Shown here: positions 1-7,585 of the stretch, one piece after another
Layout of the letters: each line of letters begins with the position of its first letter
Position numbering within the stretch: position 1 is the first letter of the stretch
Source: Arthrobacter agilis
GTDB taxonomy: Bacteria > Actinomycetota > Actinomycetes > Actinomycetales > Micrococcaceae
Assembly (NCBI RefSeq): GCF_030816075.1
Contig: NZ_JAUSXO010000001.1
Coordinates: forward strand, 1,674,001 to 1,738,000
DNA length: 64,000 nt
Reading direction: 5' to 3'
Made by a program: the position numbers and the translations under genes
The notes under the pieces: model-generated
Seen by the model: only the letters and a program-made list of their open reading frames with translations
Told to the model about the DNA's origin: nothing
Databases searched by the model: none

Positions 1-2
1 AG

Positions 3-269
3 GCTGCGGCGCGCACCGCCCTCGAGGTATCGCTGCGGCTCCTCATGGACGAGGGGTACGCCGCGCGCGGCCGGACCACGACGGGGAACCCGGTGGACGC
101 GCTCGTGCAGGAGGCCGCGGACACCGGGGCCGCGCAGGCCGTGGTCATCACGCGCCCCCATGCCGTGGCGGACACCCTGCACCGGGACTGGGCCAATCGG
201 GCGCAGGACAAGCTCGGGATCGCCGTGCTGCACCTGTACTCGGGCTCGGGATTTATTGGTGACTCCTAG
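3..269 (+). CDS. C-terminal part of an unidentified protein
   Basis: The reading frame is open from the left edge of the window and stops at 269, so only the last 88 residues are visible and the start lies outside. The segment is rich in Ala and Asp and alternates helix-like and strand-like stretches, with the pattern [10 protein letters not shown] and later IAVLHLY. That would suit an alpha/beta nucleotide-binding or stress-protein-like fold, but no motif allows a family call. It ends 14 bases before msrB on the same strand, so the two may be co-transcribed. I do not recognise the gene. Confidence 0.6.
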   Translation, partial: AAARTALEVSLRLLMDEGYAARGRTTTGNPVDALVQEAADTGAAQAVVITRPHAVADTLHRDWANRAQDKLGIAVLHLYSGSGFIGDS

Positions 270-283
270 GCGTTGCACGCACT

Positions 284-709
284 ATGACTACCGAACATGA
301 TGCGTACCGGCCCGCTATCCAGAAGTCCGACGACGAGTGGCGGCAGGAACTGACCCCGCAGGAGTTCCAGGTGCTGCGCAAGGCCGGCACGGAGCGCCCC
401 TACACCGGGGAGTACTACGACGCGAAGACCGCGGGCACGTACGCGTGCCGTGCGTGCGGGGCGGAGCTCTTCACGAGCAACGAGAAGTTCGACTCCCACT
501 GCGGGTGGCCCTCCTTCTGGGCGCCGCTGGCCGAGGACAAGGTCCGCTACCTGCACGATCGCTCGCTCGGCATGGAACGCATCGAGGTGCGCTGTGCACG
601 CTGCGACTCGCACCTCGGCCACCTCTTCAAGGGCGAGGGCTTCGACACGCCCACCGACCAGCGCTTCTGCATCAACTCCATCTCCATGACGCTGGTGCCC
701 GCCGAGTAA
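284..709 (+). CDS. msrB: Peptide-methionine (R)-S-oxide reductase MsrB
   Basis: This cytosolic repair enzyme reduces methionine-R-sulfoxide in oxidised proteins. The 141-residue protein has the complete SelR signature: two zinc-binding CxxC pairs (C55/C58 and C104/C107), the CGWPSFW stretch at about 73-79, the DSHLGHLF segment at about 108-115, and the catalytic cysteine in RFCINS (C129). Length and motif order are normal for a stand-alone MsrB without an MsrA fusion. The ATG at 284 gives the full conserved N-terminus. A hairpin at 742-768 follows the stop, so transcription probably ends there. Confidence 0.95.
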   Translation: MTTEHDAYRPAIQKSDDEWRQELTPQEFQVLRKAGTERPYTGEYYDAKTAGTYACRACGAELFTSNEKFDSHCGWPSFWAPLAEDKVRYLHDRSLGMERIEVRCARCDSHLGHLFKGEGFDTPTDQRFCINSISMTLVPAE

Positions 710-741
710 CGGGACGGGTGCCGACGCGCACCGCGCTCCCG

Positions 742-768
742 GAAGGCCGGTCTTCGGGCCGGCCTTTC
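742..768 (+). terminator. Rho-independent-type terminator after msrB
   Basis: An 8-bp perfect inverted repeat (AAGGCCGG at 743-750, CCGGCCTT at 759-766) surrounds an 8-base loop and begins about 30 bases after the msrB stop. The 3' side has only a short T stretch, as is common in high-GC actinobacteria. Confidence 0.75.
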
Positions 769-931
769 GCGTGCCCCTGCTGTGAAGCCGCGCTGATCCT
801 CCGGCGTCGGGTCCTCCCGGCGAGCATAAGTTCTGCTTTTGTAAGTCTTCCAAAAGTGTAAGTATCCCTGTTCATGTTGCTACTCTCACGGCAACGACCA
901 GCGATGCATCCCACCGACGAAAGCAGGAGCC

Positions 932-2296
932 ATGACCGTCACTCCGCTCGCCCCCGTAGACAACAGGCCGCAGGAACACCCCGCGTGGCACGCCCTCAAG
1001 GACGCGGCGCACCGGTTGCGCCTCCTGCAGGTCAAGGACGGCTCCGTCCCCGACCCGGAGCACCACGCCGAGGCGGCGGCCTGCACGGACGCCATCACGT
1101 CCGCCGTCCGGGAGCTCGCTCCCCTGTTCCCGCACGACGCCGACTACCTGAGCCGCACCGTCACGGCCTTCGAGGCCTGGCGCTCCGCAGGGTTCGCCGT
1201 GCCCGACTTCCTCGAGCCGCTGCTCGCACTGCAGCCCCAGCTGGACCGGGTCGACGGCCTCCAGCACCTCGTGGTCTTCCCGATGTACACGCAGAACGGC
1301 AGCACCAGCCGCCTCGTGGAGGCCGTGCTCATCGAGGTCCTCTGGCCGGAGTTCATCGGCGAGCTCGAGGCCGGCGAGTACTCCAATGCGCTCTTCGTGC
1401 CCATCCGCTTCCTCGACTTCACGGACGGGTACAACACCAACTCCGCCGTGCTGTTCCCCGAGACGGTCGCCGTCAGTTCCACCCCGACCTTCACCTGGGG
1501 CGCCATCTTCGCGGACCGCGAGGCCGCCCGCTTCCGCCGGGTGGTCCGCGCCGCAGCGGAAATCACGCGTCTCGACCTGCCCGAGGACGCCCTGGAGCTC
1601 CTCGACGACCAGCAGCTCACCGAGGAGACGTTCGTGATGTGGGACCTCATCCACGACCGCACCCACATGCGCGGCGACCTGCCCTTCGACCCGTTCATGA
1701 TCAAGCAGCGCATGCCGTTCTTCCTGTACTCGCTCGAGGAGCTGCGCTGCGACCTGACGGCCTTCCGCGAGTCCGTGCGGATCGCACAGGACGACGACGC
1801 GTCCCCCGAGGCACGCCGGCACGCGCGGCTCGTGCAGTACGCCGTCATCTTCGACCGCATCTTCCGCTTCAGCATCACGGGCAGCCGCGTGCGCAACTAC
1901 GACGGCCTGGGCGGCCAGCTGCTCTTCGCGTGGATGCACCAGCACCGGGTGCTGCACTGGACCGACACCAAGCTGACGATCGACTGGGACGAGGTCGCCG
2001 ACGTCGTCGTCGCCCTCGGCGAGCAGATCGAGCAGCTGTACTGGCGGTCGATCGACCGGCCGAAGATCGCGCACTGGCTCGCGGCCTACGAGCTCGTCTC
2101 CGCCACCGTCACCCCGCACCCGGCCTCCGTGTGGGCCAAGGGCCCCGACGCCCTCGAGCTCATGGGCCCGCCGCGCGCCCTCACGGACGCCGTGCTCGAC
2201 GACGAGTTCCCCCTCTCGATGTTCTTCGAGGCGCTGGAGCGCAAGATGAAGCCCGTCATCGAGTCGACCGCGGGCATCACCGCGCACACGGCGTGA
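932..2296 (+). CDS. DUF6421 family protein
   Basis: This 454-residue soluble protein matches what I know of the actinobacterial DUF6421 family, whose function is unknown. Recognisable stretches are FPMYTQNGSTSRLVEAVLIEV at about residues 114-133, FLDFTDGYNTNSAVLFPE at about 160-177, and a His-rich helical segment WDLIHDRTHMRG at about 237-248. There is no signal peptide or membrane segment. The stop overlaps the GTG of the next gene (SDR) in a GTGA arrangement, so the pair is probably translationally coupled and may act in one process. The start at 932 lies just after an AAGCAGGAGCC ribosome-binding region. Confidence 0.85.
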   Translation: MTVTPLAPVDNRPQEHPAWHALKDAAHRLRLLQVKDGSVPDPEHHAEAAACTDAITSAVRELAPLFPHDADYLSRTVTAFEAWRSAGFAVPDFLEPLLALQPQLDRVDGLQHLVVFPMYTQNGSTSRLVEAVLIEVLWPEFIGELEAGEYSNALFVPIRFLDFTDGYNTNSAVLFPETVAVSSTPTFTWGAIFADREAARFRRVVRAAAEITRLDLPEDALELLDDQQLTEETFVMWDLIHDRTHMRGDLPFDPFMIKQRMPFFLYSLEELRCDLTAFRESVRIAQDDDASPEARRHARLVQYAVIFDRIFRFSITGSRVRNYDGLGGQLLFAWMHQHRVLHWTDTKLTIDWDEVADVVVALGEQIEQLYWRSIDRPKIAHWLAAYELVSATVTPHPASVWAKGPDALELMGPPRALTDAVLDDEFPLSMFFEALERKMKPVIESTAGITAHTA

Positions 2297-3000
2297 GCGG
2301 TGCCTCCGGCGGCCGGACGGCCGTCGTGGCGGGCGCCACGAGCGCGTCCGGTCTCGCCCTCACCCGGCGCCTGCTGGCGGACGGCCTGACGGTCGTGGCC
2401 GTGGGGTCCGACGCGACGCGCCTCGAGGCGGCGTTCGCCGGACTCGACGGCGTCGACCGGCAGGCGTGCGACCTCACGGACGGGGCCGCGGTGGGCCTCC
2501 TCGCCGAGCGTGTCCGCACCGACCACGGGGGCGCCGACGCCCTGTTCCACCTCGTGGGTGGCTGGCGGGGTGGCCGGGGTATCACGACGCAGTCCACGGC
2601 GGACTACGAGTTCCTCCACCGGTCCGTCTTCGTCACCCTGTTCAACACCAGCCGGGCGTTCTACGAGCAGCTGGCCGGAGGTGCGGGCCGCCTGGCCGCC
2701 GTGACCGCGACGGCGGTCGCCGCGCCCACGGCGGCGAACGCCTCCTACGCCGCGGTGAAGGCGTCCGTCGACGCCTGGCTCCAGGCCGTGGCGCAGGGCT
2801 TCGCGAAGGACGGCACCGGAGCGGCCGCGACCGCCGTCGTCGTCAAGGCGCTGGTGGACGACTCGATGCTGCAGCAGCACCCGGAACGCACGTTCCCGGG
2901 CTTCACCCACGTCGACGACCTCGCCCGGATCCTCGCGTCGCTGCCCGGCGCACCGGCCGGCGAGGTCAACGGCGCCCGCATCGACGCGGTGCGGCGCTAG
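2293..3000 (+). CDS. SDR family NAD(P)-dependent oxidoreductase
   Basis: This is a 235-residue short-chain dehydrogenase/reductase. A modified glycine-rich cofactor loop (AGATSASG, about residues 12-19) follows the first strand, and the active-site pattern SYAAVK (YxxxK) appears in the C-terminal half. The Asn of the usual NAG motif is replaced in the LFHLVGGWRGG segment. The GTG start at 2293 overlaps the DUF6421 stop and keeps the full Rossmann N-terminus. Coupled expression with DUF6421 suggests a shared, unknown pathway. Substrate cannot be predicted. Confidence 0.85.
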   Translation: MSGASGGRTAVVAGATSASGLALTRRLLADGLTVVAVGSDATRLEAAFAGLDGVDRQACDLTDGAAVGLLAERVRTDHGGADALFHLVGGWRGGRGITTQSTADYEFLHRSVFVTLFNTSRAFYEQLAGGAGRLAAVTATAVAAPTAANASYAAVKASVDAWLQAVAQGFAKDGTGAAATAVVVKALVDDSMLQQHPERTFPGFTHVDDLARILASLPGAPAGEVNGARIDAVRR

Positions 3001-3012
3001 CCGCGGCTCGGG

Positions 3013-3018
3013 GATAAT
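3013..3018 (+). promoter_or_regulatory. Leaderless-type -10 box (GATAAT)
   Basis: GATAAT ends 6 bases before the GTG of the threonine-aldolase gene at 3025 and there is no Shine-Dalgarno sequence. This matches leaderless transcription in actinobacteria, with the start codon serving as transcription start. Inferred from spacing. Confidence 0.6.
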
Positions 3019-3024
3019 AGGACC

Positions 3025-4113
3025 GTGACCGACACCATGACTCCAGCCATCGCTCCCGCAGCGCCTGCGCCCCTGCACGACCGGACCTCGCGCAGCTTCG
3101 CGTCCGACAACTACTCGGGGGTGCACCCCGAGGTCCTCGCGGCCCTGGCGGCCGCCAACGAGGGGCACCAGGTGGCCTACGGCGAGGACCGGTACACCGC
3201 CAGGCTGCAGGAGGTCATGGAGCACCACTTCGGCGAGGGCATCTCCATCTACCCTGTGTTCAACGGCACGGGAGCCAACGTGCTCTCGCTGCAGTCCATC
3301 CTGCCGCGCTGGGGTGCCGTGATCTGCCCGCAGACCGCGCACATCAACGTGGACGAGAACGCGGCCCCCGAGCGCGTGGGCGGCATCAAGCTGCTCTCCG
3401 TCCCCACCCCGGACGGCAAGCTGACCCCCGAGCTCATCGACCGGGAGGCCTGGGGCTGGGGCGACCAGCACCGCGCGCAGCCCCTCGCGGTCTCGATCAC
3501 CCAGACCACGGAGCTCGGCACGCTCTACTCCGTGGCCGAGATCAAGGCGATCGCCGACCACTGCCACGCACGGGGTATGCGGGTCCACATGGACGGCGCG
3601 CGCCTCGCGAACGCCGCCGCCGCACTGGGCCAGCCACTGCGCGCCTTCACGCGCGACGCCGGGGTGGACATCCTCTCCTTCGGCGGCACCAAGAACGGCC
3701 TCATGTTCGGCGAGTGCGTCGTCGTGCTGAACCAGGAGGCGTCCACGGGGCTGGACTACCTGCGGAAGCTCAACATGCAGCTCGCGTCGAAGATGCGCTT
3801 CGTCTCCGCACAGCTCGTCGCCCTGCTCGAGGGTGACCTCTGGCTGCACTCGGCGTCGCACGCCAACGCCATGGCCGCCCGCCTCACCGAGGGTGTCCGC
3901 GGCATCCCGGGCGTGACGCTCACGCAGGAGACCACCGCCAACGCCGTCTTCGCCATCCTCCCCCCGGGAGCCGCGGACCGCGTCCGCGAGAGCTTCCGCT
4001 TCTACGACTGGGACCAGGCCACCGGGGAGGTCCGGTGGATGTGCTCGTTCGACACCACGGAGGAGGACGTCGACGCGTTCATCGAGGCGATCCGCCGGGA
4101 GGCGTCCGCCTGA
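3025..4113 (+). CDS. Low-specificity L-threonine aldolase / beta-eliminating lyase family
   Basis: This PLP-dependent fold-type I enzyme of 362 residues probably cleaves L-threonine or allo-threonine to glycine and acetaldehyde. The family also includes other beta-eliminating lyases, so the substrate is not certain. It shows the N-terminal SDNYSGVHPEVL motif (about 27-38), the cofactor-binding HMDGARLANAAAA stretch (about 188-200), and the Schiff-base lysine in SFGGTKNG (K223). It is monocistronic, with its own leaderless-type promoter and a following intergenic region that starts the DUF3000 gene. Length is normal for the family. Confidence 0.88.
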   Translation: MTDTMTPAIAPAAPAPLHDRTSRSFASDNYSGVHPEVLAALAAANEGHQVAYGEDRYTARLQEVMEHHFGEGISIYPVFNGTGANVLSLQSILPRWGAVICPQTAHINVDENAAPERVGGIKLLSVPTPDGKLTPELIDREAWGWGDQHRAQPLAVSITQTTELGTLYSVAEIKAIADHCHARGMRVHMDGARLANAAAALGQPLRAFTRDAGVDILSFGGTKNGLMFGECVVVLNQEASTGLDYLRKLNMQLASKMRFVSAQLVALLEGDLWLHSASHANAMAARLTEGVRGIPGVTLTQETTANAVFAILPPGAADRVRESFRFYDWDQATGEVRWMCSFDTTEEDVDAFIEAIRREASA

Positions 4114-4190
4114 GGACCCGAACGGATCCGTTCCCCGGCGCGCCGTCGTCCGCCGACCGGCGCGCCGCCGCAGAACCCACCCCCGCAGGG

Positions 4191-4196
4191 CATAAT
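4191..4196 (+). promoter_or_regulatory. Leaderless-type -10 box (CATAAT)
   Basis: CATAAT ends 8 bases before the GTG of the DUF3000 gene at 4205, without a separate ribosome-binding site. It is the same arrangement as upstream of 3025. Confidence 0.55.
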
Positions 4197-4204
4197 CTGC
4201 GGGG

Positions 4205-4831
4205 GTGAGTGCTACCGGTGGCGTATCGCAGCTTCCTGCCGAATTCCTCGATGCCCTGGCCGGGCTCCGGAAGGCGGCCCGTCGCAGCGAGATCCGGCTG
4301 GAGGAGATCCCGGCGCCCTCGCGGCTCGCCCCCTTCGCCGTGGCGCTCGGCGCGGAGGTCTTCGAGGCGTCGCCGCTGCCGCTCCACGGACCCGCACGCG
4401 GCCTCCTCGCACCGTCCGACCCCGAGGAACTCGCCACGGGCCGCTTCATCCTCCTCTACGATCCCGAGGGCTCCGAGGTCTGGAACGGCCGCTTCCGCAT
4501 CGTCACCTACATCCGCGCGCAGCTCGAAGCCGACATGGGCAACGACGCGCTCCTCGGGTCGGTCGCCTGGACCTGGCTCGTGGAAGCCCTCGAGACGCGC
4601 GGCGCGCGGCATCACAGCACCGGTGGCACCGCCACCCGGATCCTCTCCGAGAGCTACGGGACCCTCGAGGACCGCCCCGACACCATCGACATCGAACTCC
4701 GGGCGTCCTGGACGCCCGAGACGCAGGACGTGCGCCGGCACCTCGAGGCCTGGTCCGACATGGTGTGCACCTTCGCCGGCCTGCCGCCCCTGCCCGCGGG
4801 CGTCGCCCACCTGCCCCACCGCAGATCCTGA
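4205..4831 (+). CDS. DUF3000 domain-containing protein
   Basis: This 208-residue cytosolic protein belongs to the actinobacterial DUF3000 family, which usually lies directly upstream of RNase D. The characteristic core runs from LDALAGLRKAARR near the N-terminus through WTWLVEALE in the middle to a tail with the pattern RASWTP and FAGLPPLPAGV. No catalytic motif or membrane segment is seen. The GTG at 4205 follows a TATAAT-like box by 8 bases, consistent with a leaderless message. Function is unknown; conserved linkage to RNase D suggests a role in RNA metabolism, by inference only. Confidence 0.88.
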   Translation: MSATGGVSQLPAEFLDALAGLRKAARRSEIRLEEIPAPSRLAPFAVALGAEVFEASPLPLHGPARGLLAPSDPEELATGRFILLYDPEGSEVWNGRFRIVTYIRAQLEADMGNDALLGSVAWTWLVEALETRGARHHSTGGTATRILSESYGTLEDRPDTIDIELRASWTPETQDVRRHLEAWSDMVCTFAGLPPLPAGVAHLPHRRS

Positions 4832-4912
4832 CCACCCGGCGTCCCGCAGGCGGACACCTGCCCGCCGCAGCCCGGGGCGCCCTCCGCTTCCGGCCGCGGA
4901 CGTCCGCGGGGA

Positions 4913-4918
4913 TAGACT
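4913..4918 (+). promoter_or_regulatory. -10 box (TAGACT) before rnd
   Basis: TAGACT ends 9 bases before the ATG of the RNase D gene at 4928. It indicates a leaderless or nearly leaderless transcript, the third such promoter in a row here. Confidence 0.5.
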
Positions 4919-4927
4919 GAAATCACC

Positions 4928-6238
4928 ATGACTTCCCATACGTCCGAACAGACGGACAGCACCGATGCGCCCCCTCCCGCCGTCGAATCCGGGCCCCAGG
5001 ACCTCCCCCTCCTGACCGAACCCCGCGACGGCGTGCCCCTCGTCATCGACACCCAGGCCGGCCTCGAGCGCGCCGCGGCCGCCCTCGCCGCCGGGACCGG
5101 TCCGGCGGCCGTCGACGCCGAGCGGGCCTCCGGGTTCCGGTACGGCCAGCGCGCCTTCCTCGTGCAGATCCGGCGTGAGGGCGCCGGCACGTGGCTGATC
5201 GACCCCGAGCCCTTCGACGACCTCCGGATCATCGACGACGCCCTCGACGGCGTCGAGTGGATCCTGCACGCCGCGAGCCAGGACCTGCCCTGCCTCTCCG
5301 ACCTCGGCATGTGGCCCGACAGGCTCTTCGACACGGAGCTCGCCGCGCGCCTCGCCGGCCTCCCCCGCGTGGGCCTCGCCGCCGTCATCGAGTCGCAGCT
5401 CGGGTTCAGCCTCGCGAAGGAGCACTCCGCCGCGGACTGGTCGAAGCGGCCGCTGCCCGAGCCCTGGCTCCGCTACGCGGCACTCGACGTCGAGGTCCTG
5501 CCGGAGCTCCGGGACAAGCTGGCCAATCTGCTGCAGCAGGACGGGAAGCTGGCGATCGCCGAGGAGGAGTTCGAGCACATCCGCAACACACCGCCCGCGG
5601 AGCCGCGCGTCGATCCGTGGCGCCGCACGTCCGGGCTGCACCAGCTGCGGGACCGGCGGCAGCTCGCCGCCGTCCGCCAGATGTGGCTCGAACGCGAGGA
5701 CCTCGCGCAGCGCCGCGACGTGGCGCCCGGGCGGCTCATCCCGGATTCGGCGATCGTGGCCGCGGCGAAGGCGATGCCCGCCACCGTCCCGCAGCTGCTG
5801 GCCACGAAGGGCTTCCACGGCCGGGCGGCCCAGAAGGAGGCACCGCGCTGGCTGAAGTGCATCAGCGACGCCCGGAAGCTGACGGACCTCCCGCCCCTGC
5901 ACATCTCCACGAACGCCCCGCCGCCCCCGCGGGTCTGGGCCGAGAAGGATCCCGAGGCGGCGGCCCGCCTGCAGACCGCGCGACCGCGCGTCGCGGCCCA
6001 CGCCGAGAAGCTCGGCATGCCCGTCGAGAACCTGCTCACGCCGGACTACCTGCGGCGCATCGCGTGGCGGCCCCCGGCCGAGATCTCCCTCGAATCGGTC
6101 GCGGCGGCCCTCGCCGAGCTGGGCGCACGCCGCTGGCAGATCGAGCAGGTGGCAGCGATCATCACCGTGGCGTTCCTCGACCCGGACCCGCTGCCCGCCA
6201 AGGGTCATCGGCCCGGCCCGGAGCCCTCCGACGCCTGA
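4928..6238 (+). CDS. rnd: HRDC-domain 3'-5' exoribonuclease, RNase D family
   Basis: This 436-residue enzyme has a DnaQ-like 3'-5' exonuclease domain (about residues 35-205) followed by an HRDC domain (about 235-320), the typical RNase D layout. Exo motif I is seen as VDAERASGF, where the usual DTE is replaced by DAE. Motif II lies around HAASQDLPCL, and motif III is YAALDVEVL (YxxxD). It is expected to trim 3' ends of tRNA and other stable RNAs in the cytosol. The acidic, Pro-rich first 35 residues look disordered. The gene stands alone between DUF3000 and the fad operon. Confidence 0.9.
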   Translation: MTSHTSEQTDSTDAPPPAVESGPQDLPLLTEPRDGVPLVIDTQAGLERAAAALAAGTGPAAVDAERASGFRYGQRAFLVQIRREGAGTWLIDPEPFDDLRIIDDALDGVEWILHAASQDLPCLSDLGMWPDRLFDTELAARLAGLPRVGLAAVIESQLGFSLAKEHSAADWSKRPLPEPWLRYAALDVEVLPELRDKLANLLQQDGKLAIAEEEFEHIRNTPPAEPRVDPWRRTSGLHQLRDRRQLAAVRQMWLEREDLAQRRDVAPGRLIPDSAIVAAAKAMPATVPQLLATKGFHGRAAQKEAPRWLKCISDARKLTDLPPLHISTNAPPPPRVWAEKDPEAAARLQTARPRVAAHAEKLGMPVENLLTPDYLRRIAWRPPAEISLESVAAALAELGARRWQIEQVAAIITVAFLDPDPLPAKGHRPGPEPSDA

Positions 6239-6269
6239 CGCCCCACGCGCCCGGCGAGCCGCTTGCACG

Positions 6270-6293
6270 CTATGTTACTGGCCAGTAACATAG
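6270..6293. promoter_or_regulatory. Perfect 24-bp palindromic operator of the fadAB operon
   Basis: The half-site CTATGTTACTGG (6270-6281) is followed immediately by its exact reverse complement. A possible -35 (TTGCAC, 6263-6268) and a -10 (TAACAT, 6286-6291, spacer 17) flank and overlap it, so a bound dimer would block RNA polymerase. It lies 32 bases before the fadA start. The symmetry suits a TetR- or FadR-type fatty-acid-degradation repressor relieved by acyl-CoA; the regulator gene is not in this window. Confidence 0.8.
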
Positions 6294-6325
6294 TCGCGGA
6301 TCAACATCTCGAAGAGGAGCAACAG

Positions 6326-7585
6326 GTGAGCCTAGAAACCGGGACCACGTCCGCAGCCAGGACAGCGCGGGCATCGCGTGCCGTCCGCGACGTCGTTTTC
6401 GTCGATGGAGTACGGACCCCCTTCGGCAGGGCCGGTGACAAGGGCATCTACGCGGGCATGCGCGCCGACGACCTCGTGGTGAAGTGCATCCGCGACCTCC
6501 TGCGCCGGAACCCGTCGCTGCCGCCCGAGCGGGTGGACGACGTCGCGATCGCCGCCACGACCCAGACCGGCGACCAGGGCCTGACCATCGGCCGCACCGC
6601 CGCCCTCCTCGCAGGACTCCCCCGCACCGTCCCCGGCTTCGCGATCGACCGCATGTGCGCCGGCGCGATGACCGCCGTGACCACCACGGCGTCGGGCATC
6701 GCCTTCGGGGCCTACGACGTCGTCATCGCCGGCGGCGTGGAGCACATGGGCAACCACCCCATGGGCGCCGACGCCGATCCCAATCCGCGCTTCCAGTCCG
6801 AGCGGATCGTGGACCCCGCCGCCCTGAACATGGGCAACACCGCCGAGAACCTGCACGACCGCTTCCCGGACATCACGAAGGACCGCACGGACGCGTACGC
6901 GGTCCGCAGCCAGCAGAAGCTCGCGGCCGCCTACGAGACGGGCCGGATCCAGCCCGATCTCGTGCCGGTCGCGGGCCGGAAGGCCGGTTCCGGCTGGACG
7001 CTCAACACCGTGGACGAGCCGCCGCGCCCGGGCACCACCGTCGAGGACCTCGCGACGCTGCGCACGCCCTTCCGCGCCCACGGGCGCGTCACCGCCGGTA
7101 ACGCCGCGGGGCTGAATGACGGCGCGACGGCCGCCCTGCTCGCGTCCGCCGACGCCGCCGCCGAACTGGGCCTCCCCGTCCGCATGCGCCTCGTCGCCTA
7201 CGCCTTCGCCGGCGTGGAACCCGAGGTCATGGGCATCGGCCCGGTCCCCGCCACCGAGAAGGCCCTCCGCCAGGCCGGCCTGGACATCGGCGACATCGGG
7301 CTCTTCGAGATCAACGAGGCCTTCGCCGTCCAGGTGCTGAGCTTCCTGGACCACTTCGGCATCGACGACGACGACCCGCGGGTCAACCGCTACGGCGGAG
7401 CCATCGCCGTCGGGCACCCCCTGGCCTCCTCGGGCGTGCGCCTCATGAACCAGCTGGCCCGCCAGTTCGAGGAGGACCCGGCCGTGCGCTACGGCATGAC
7501 CACCATGTGCATCGGCCTCGGCATGGGCGCCACCGTCATCTGGGAGAACCCCCACCACGAGCACTACGGACAGGATGCAGCATGA
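6326..7585 (+). CDS. fadA: Acetyl-CoA acyltransferase (3-ketoacyl-CoA thiolase)
   Basis: This enzyme carries out thiolytic cleavage of 3-ketoacyl-CoA, the last step of beta-oxidation. The 419-residue protein has the nucleophilic cysteine in DRMCAGAM (C111), the NEAFAVQVL motif, the GGAIAVGHPLASSG motif with the catalytic His, and CIGLGMG with the second catalytic Cys near the C-terminus. I chose the GTG at 6326 because GAAGAGGAG lies 7 bases upstream. An in-frame upstream ATG at 6263 would put the palindromic operator inside the gene. The stop overlaps the ATG of fadB (ATGA), so the two subunits are translationally coupled. Likely repressed through the operator at 6270-6293. Confidence 0.93.
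   Translation: MSLETGTTSAARTARASRAVRDVVFVDGVRTPFGRAGDKGIYAGMRADDLVVKCIRDLLRRNPSLPPERVDDVAIAATTQTGDQGLTIGRTAALLAGLPRTVPGFAIDRMCAGAMTAVTTTASGIAFGAYDVVIAGGVEHMGNHPMGADADPNPRFQSERIVDPAALNMGNTAENLHDRFPDITKDRTDAYAVRSQQKLAAAYETGRIQPDLVPVAGRKAGSGWTLNTVDEPPRPGTTVEDLATLRTPFRAHGRVTAGNAAGLNDGATAALLASADAAAELGLPVRMRLVAYAFAGVEPEVMGIGPVPATEKALRQAGLDIGDIGLFEINEAFAVQVLSFLDHFGIDDDDPRVNRYGGAIAVGHPLASSGVRLMNQLARQFEEDPAVRYGMTTMCIGLGMGATVIWENPHHEHYGQDAA

Noticed and set aside
874-3000. A 708-codon open frame on the plus strand covering the DUF6421 gene
   Set aside because: Its first 470 codons are Arg/Pro/Ala-rich out-of-frame translation of DUF6421. Only the end, from GTG 2293, is a real SDR.
2086-6268. Very long minus-strand open frames opposite the core genes
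   Set aside because: High GC keeps antisense frames open. They are low-complexity and show no domain, while the plus-strand genes are clear.
6263-6325. Earlier ATG for the thiolase gene
   Set aside because: It would place the palindromic operator and the -10 box inside the gene. The GTG at 6326 has a good ribosome-binding site.
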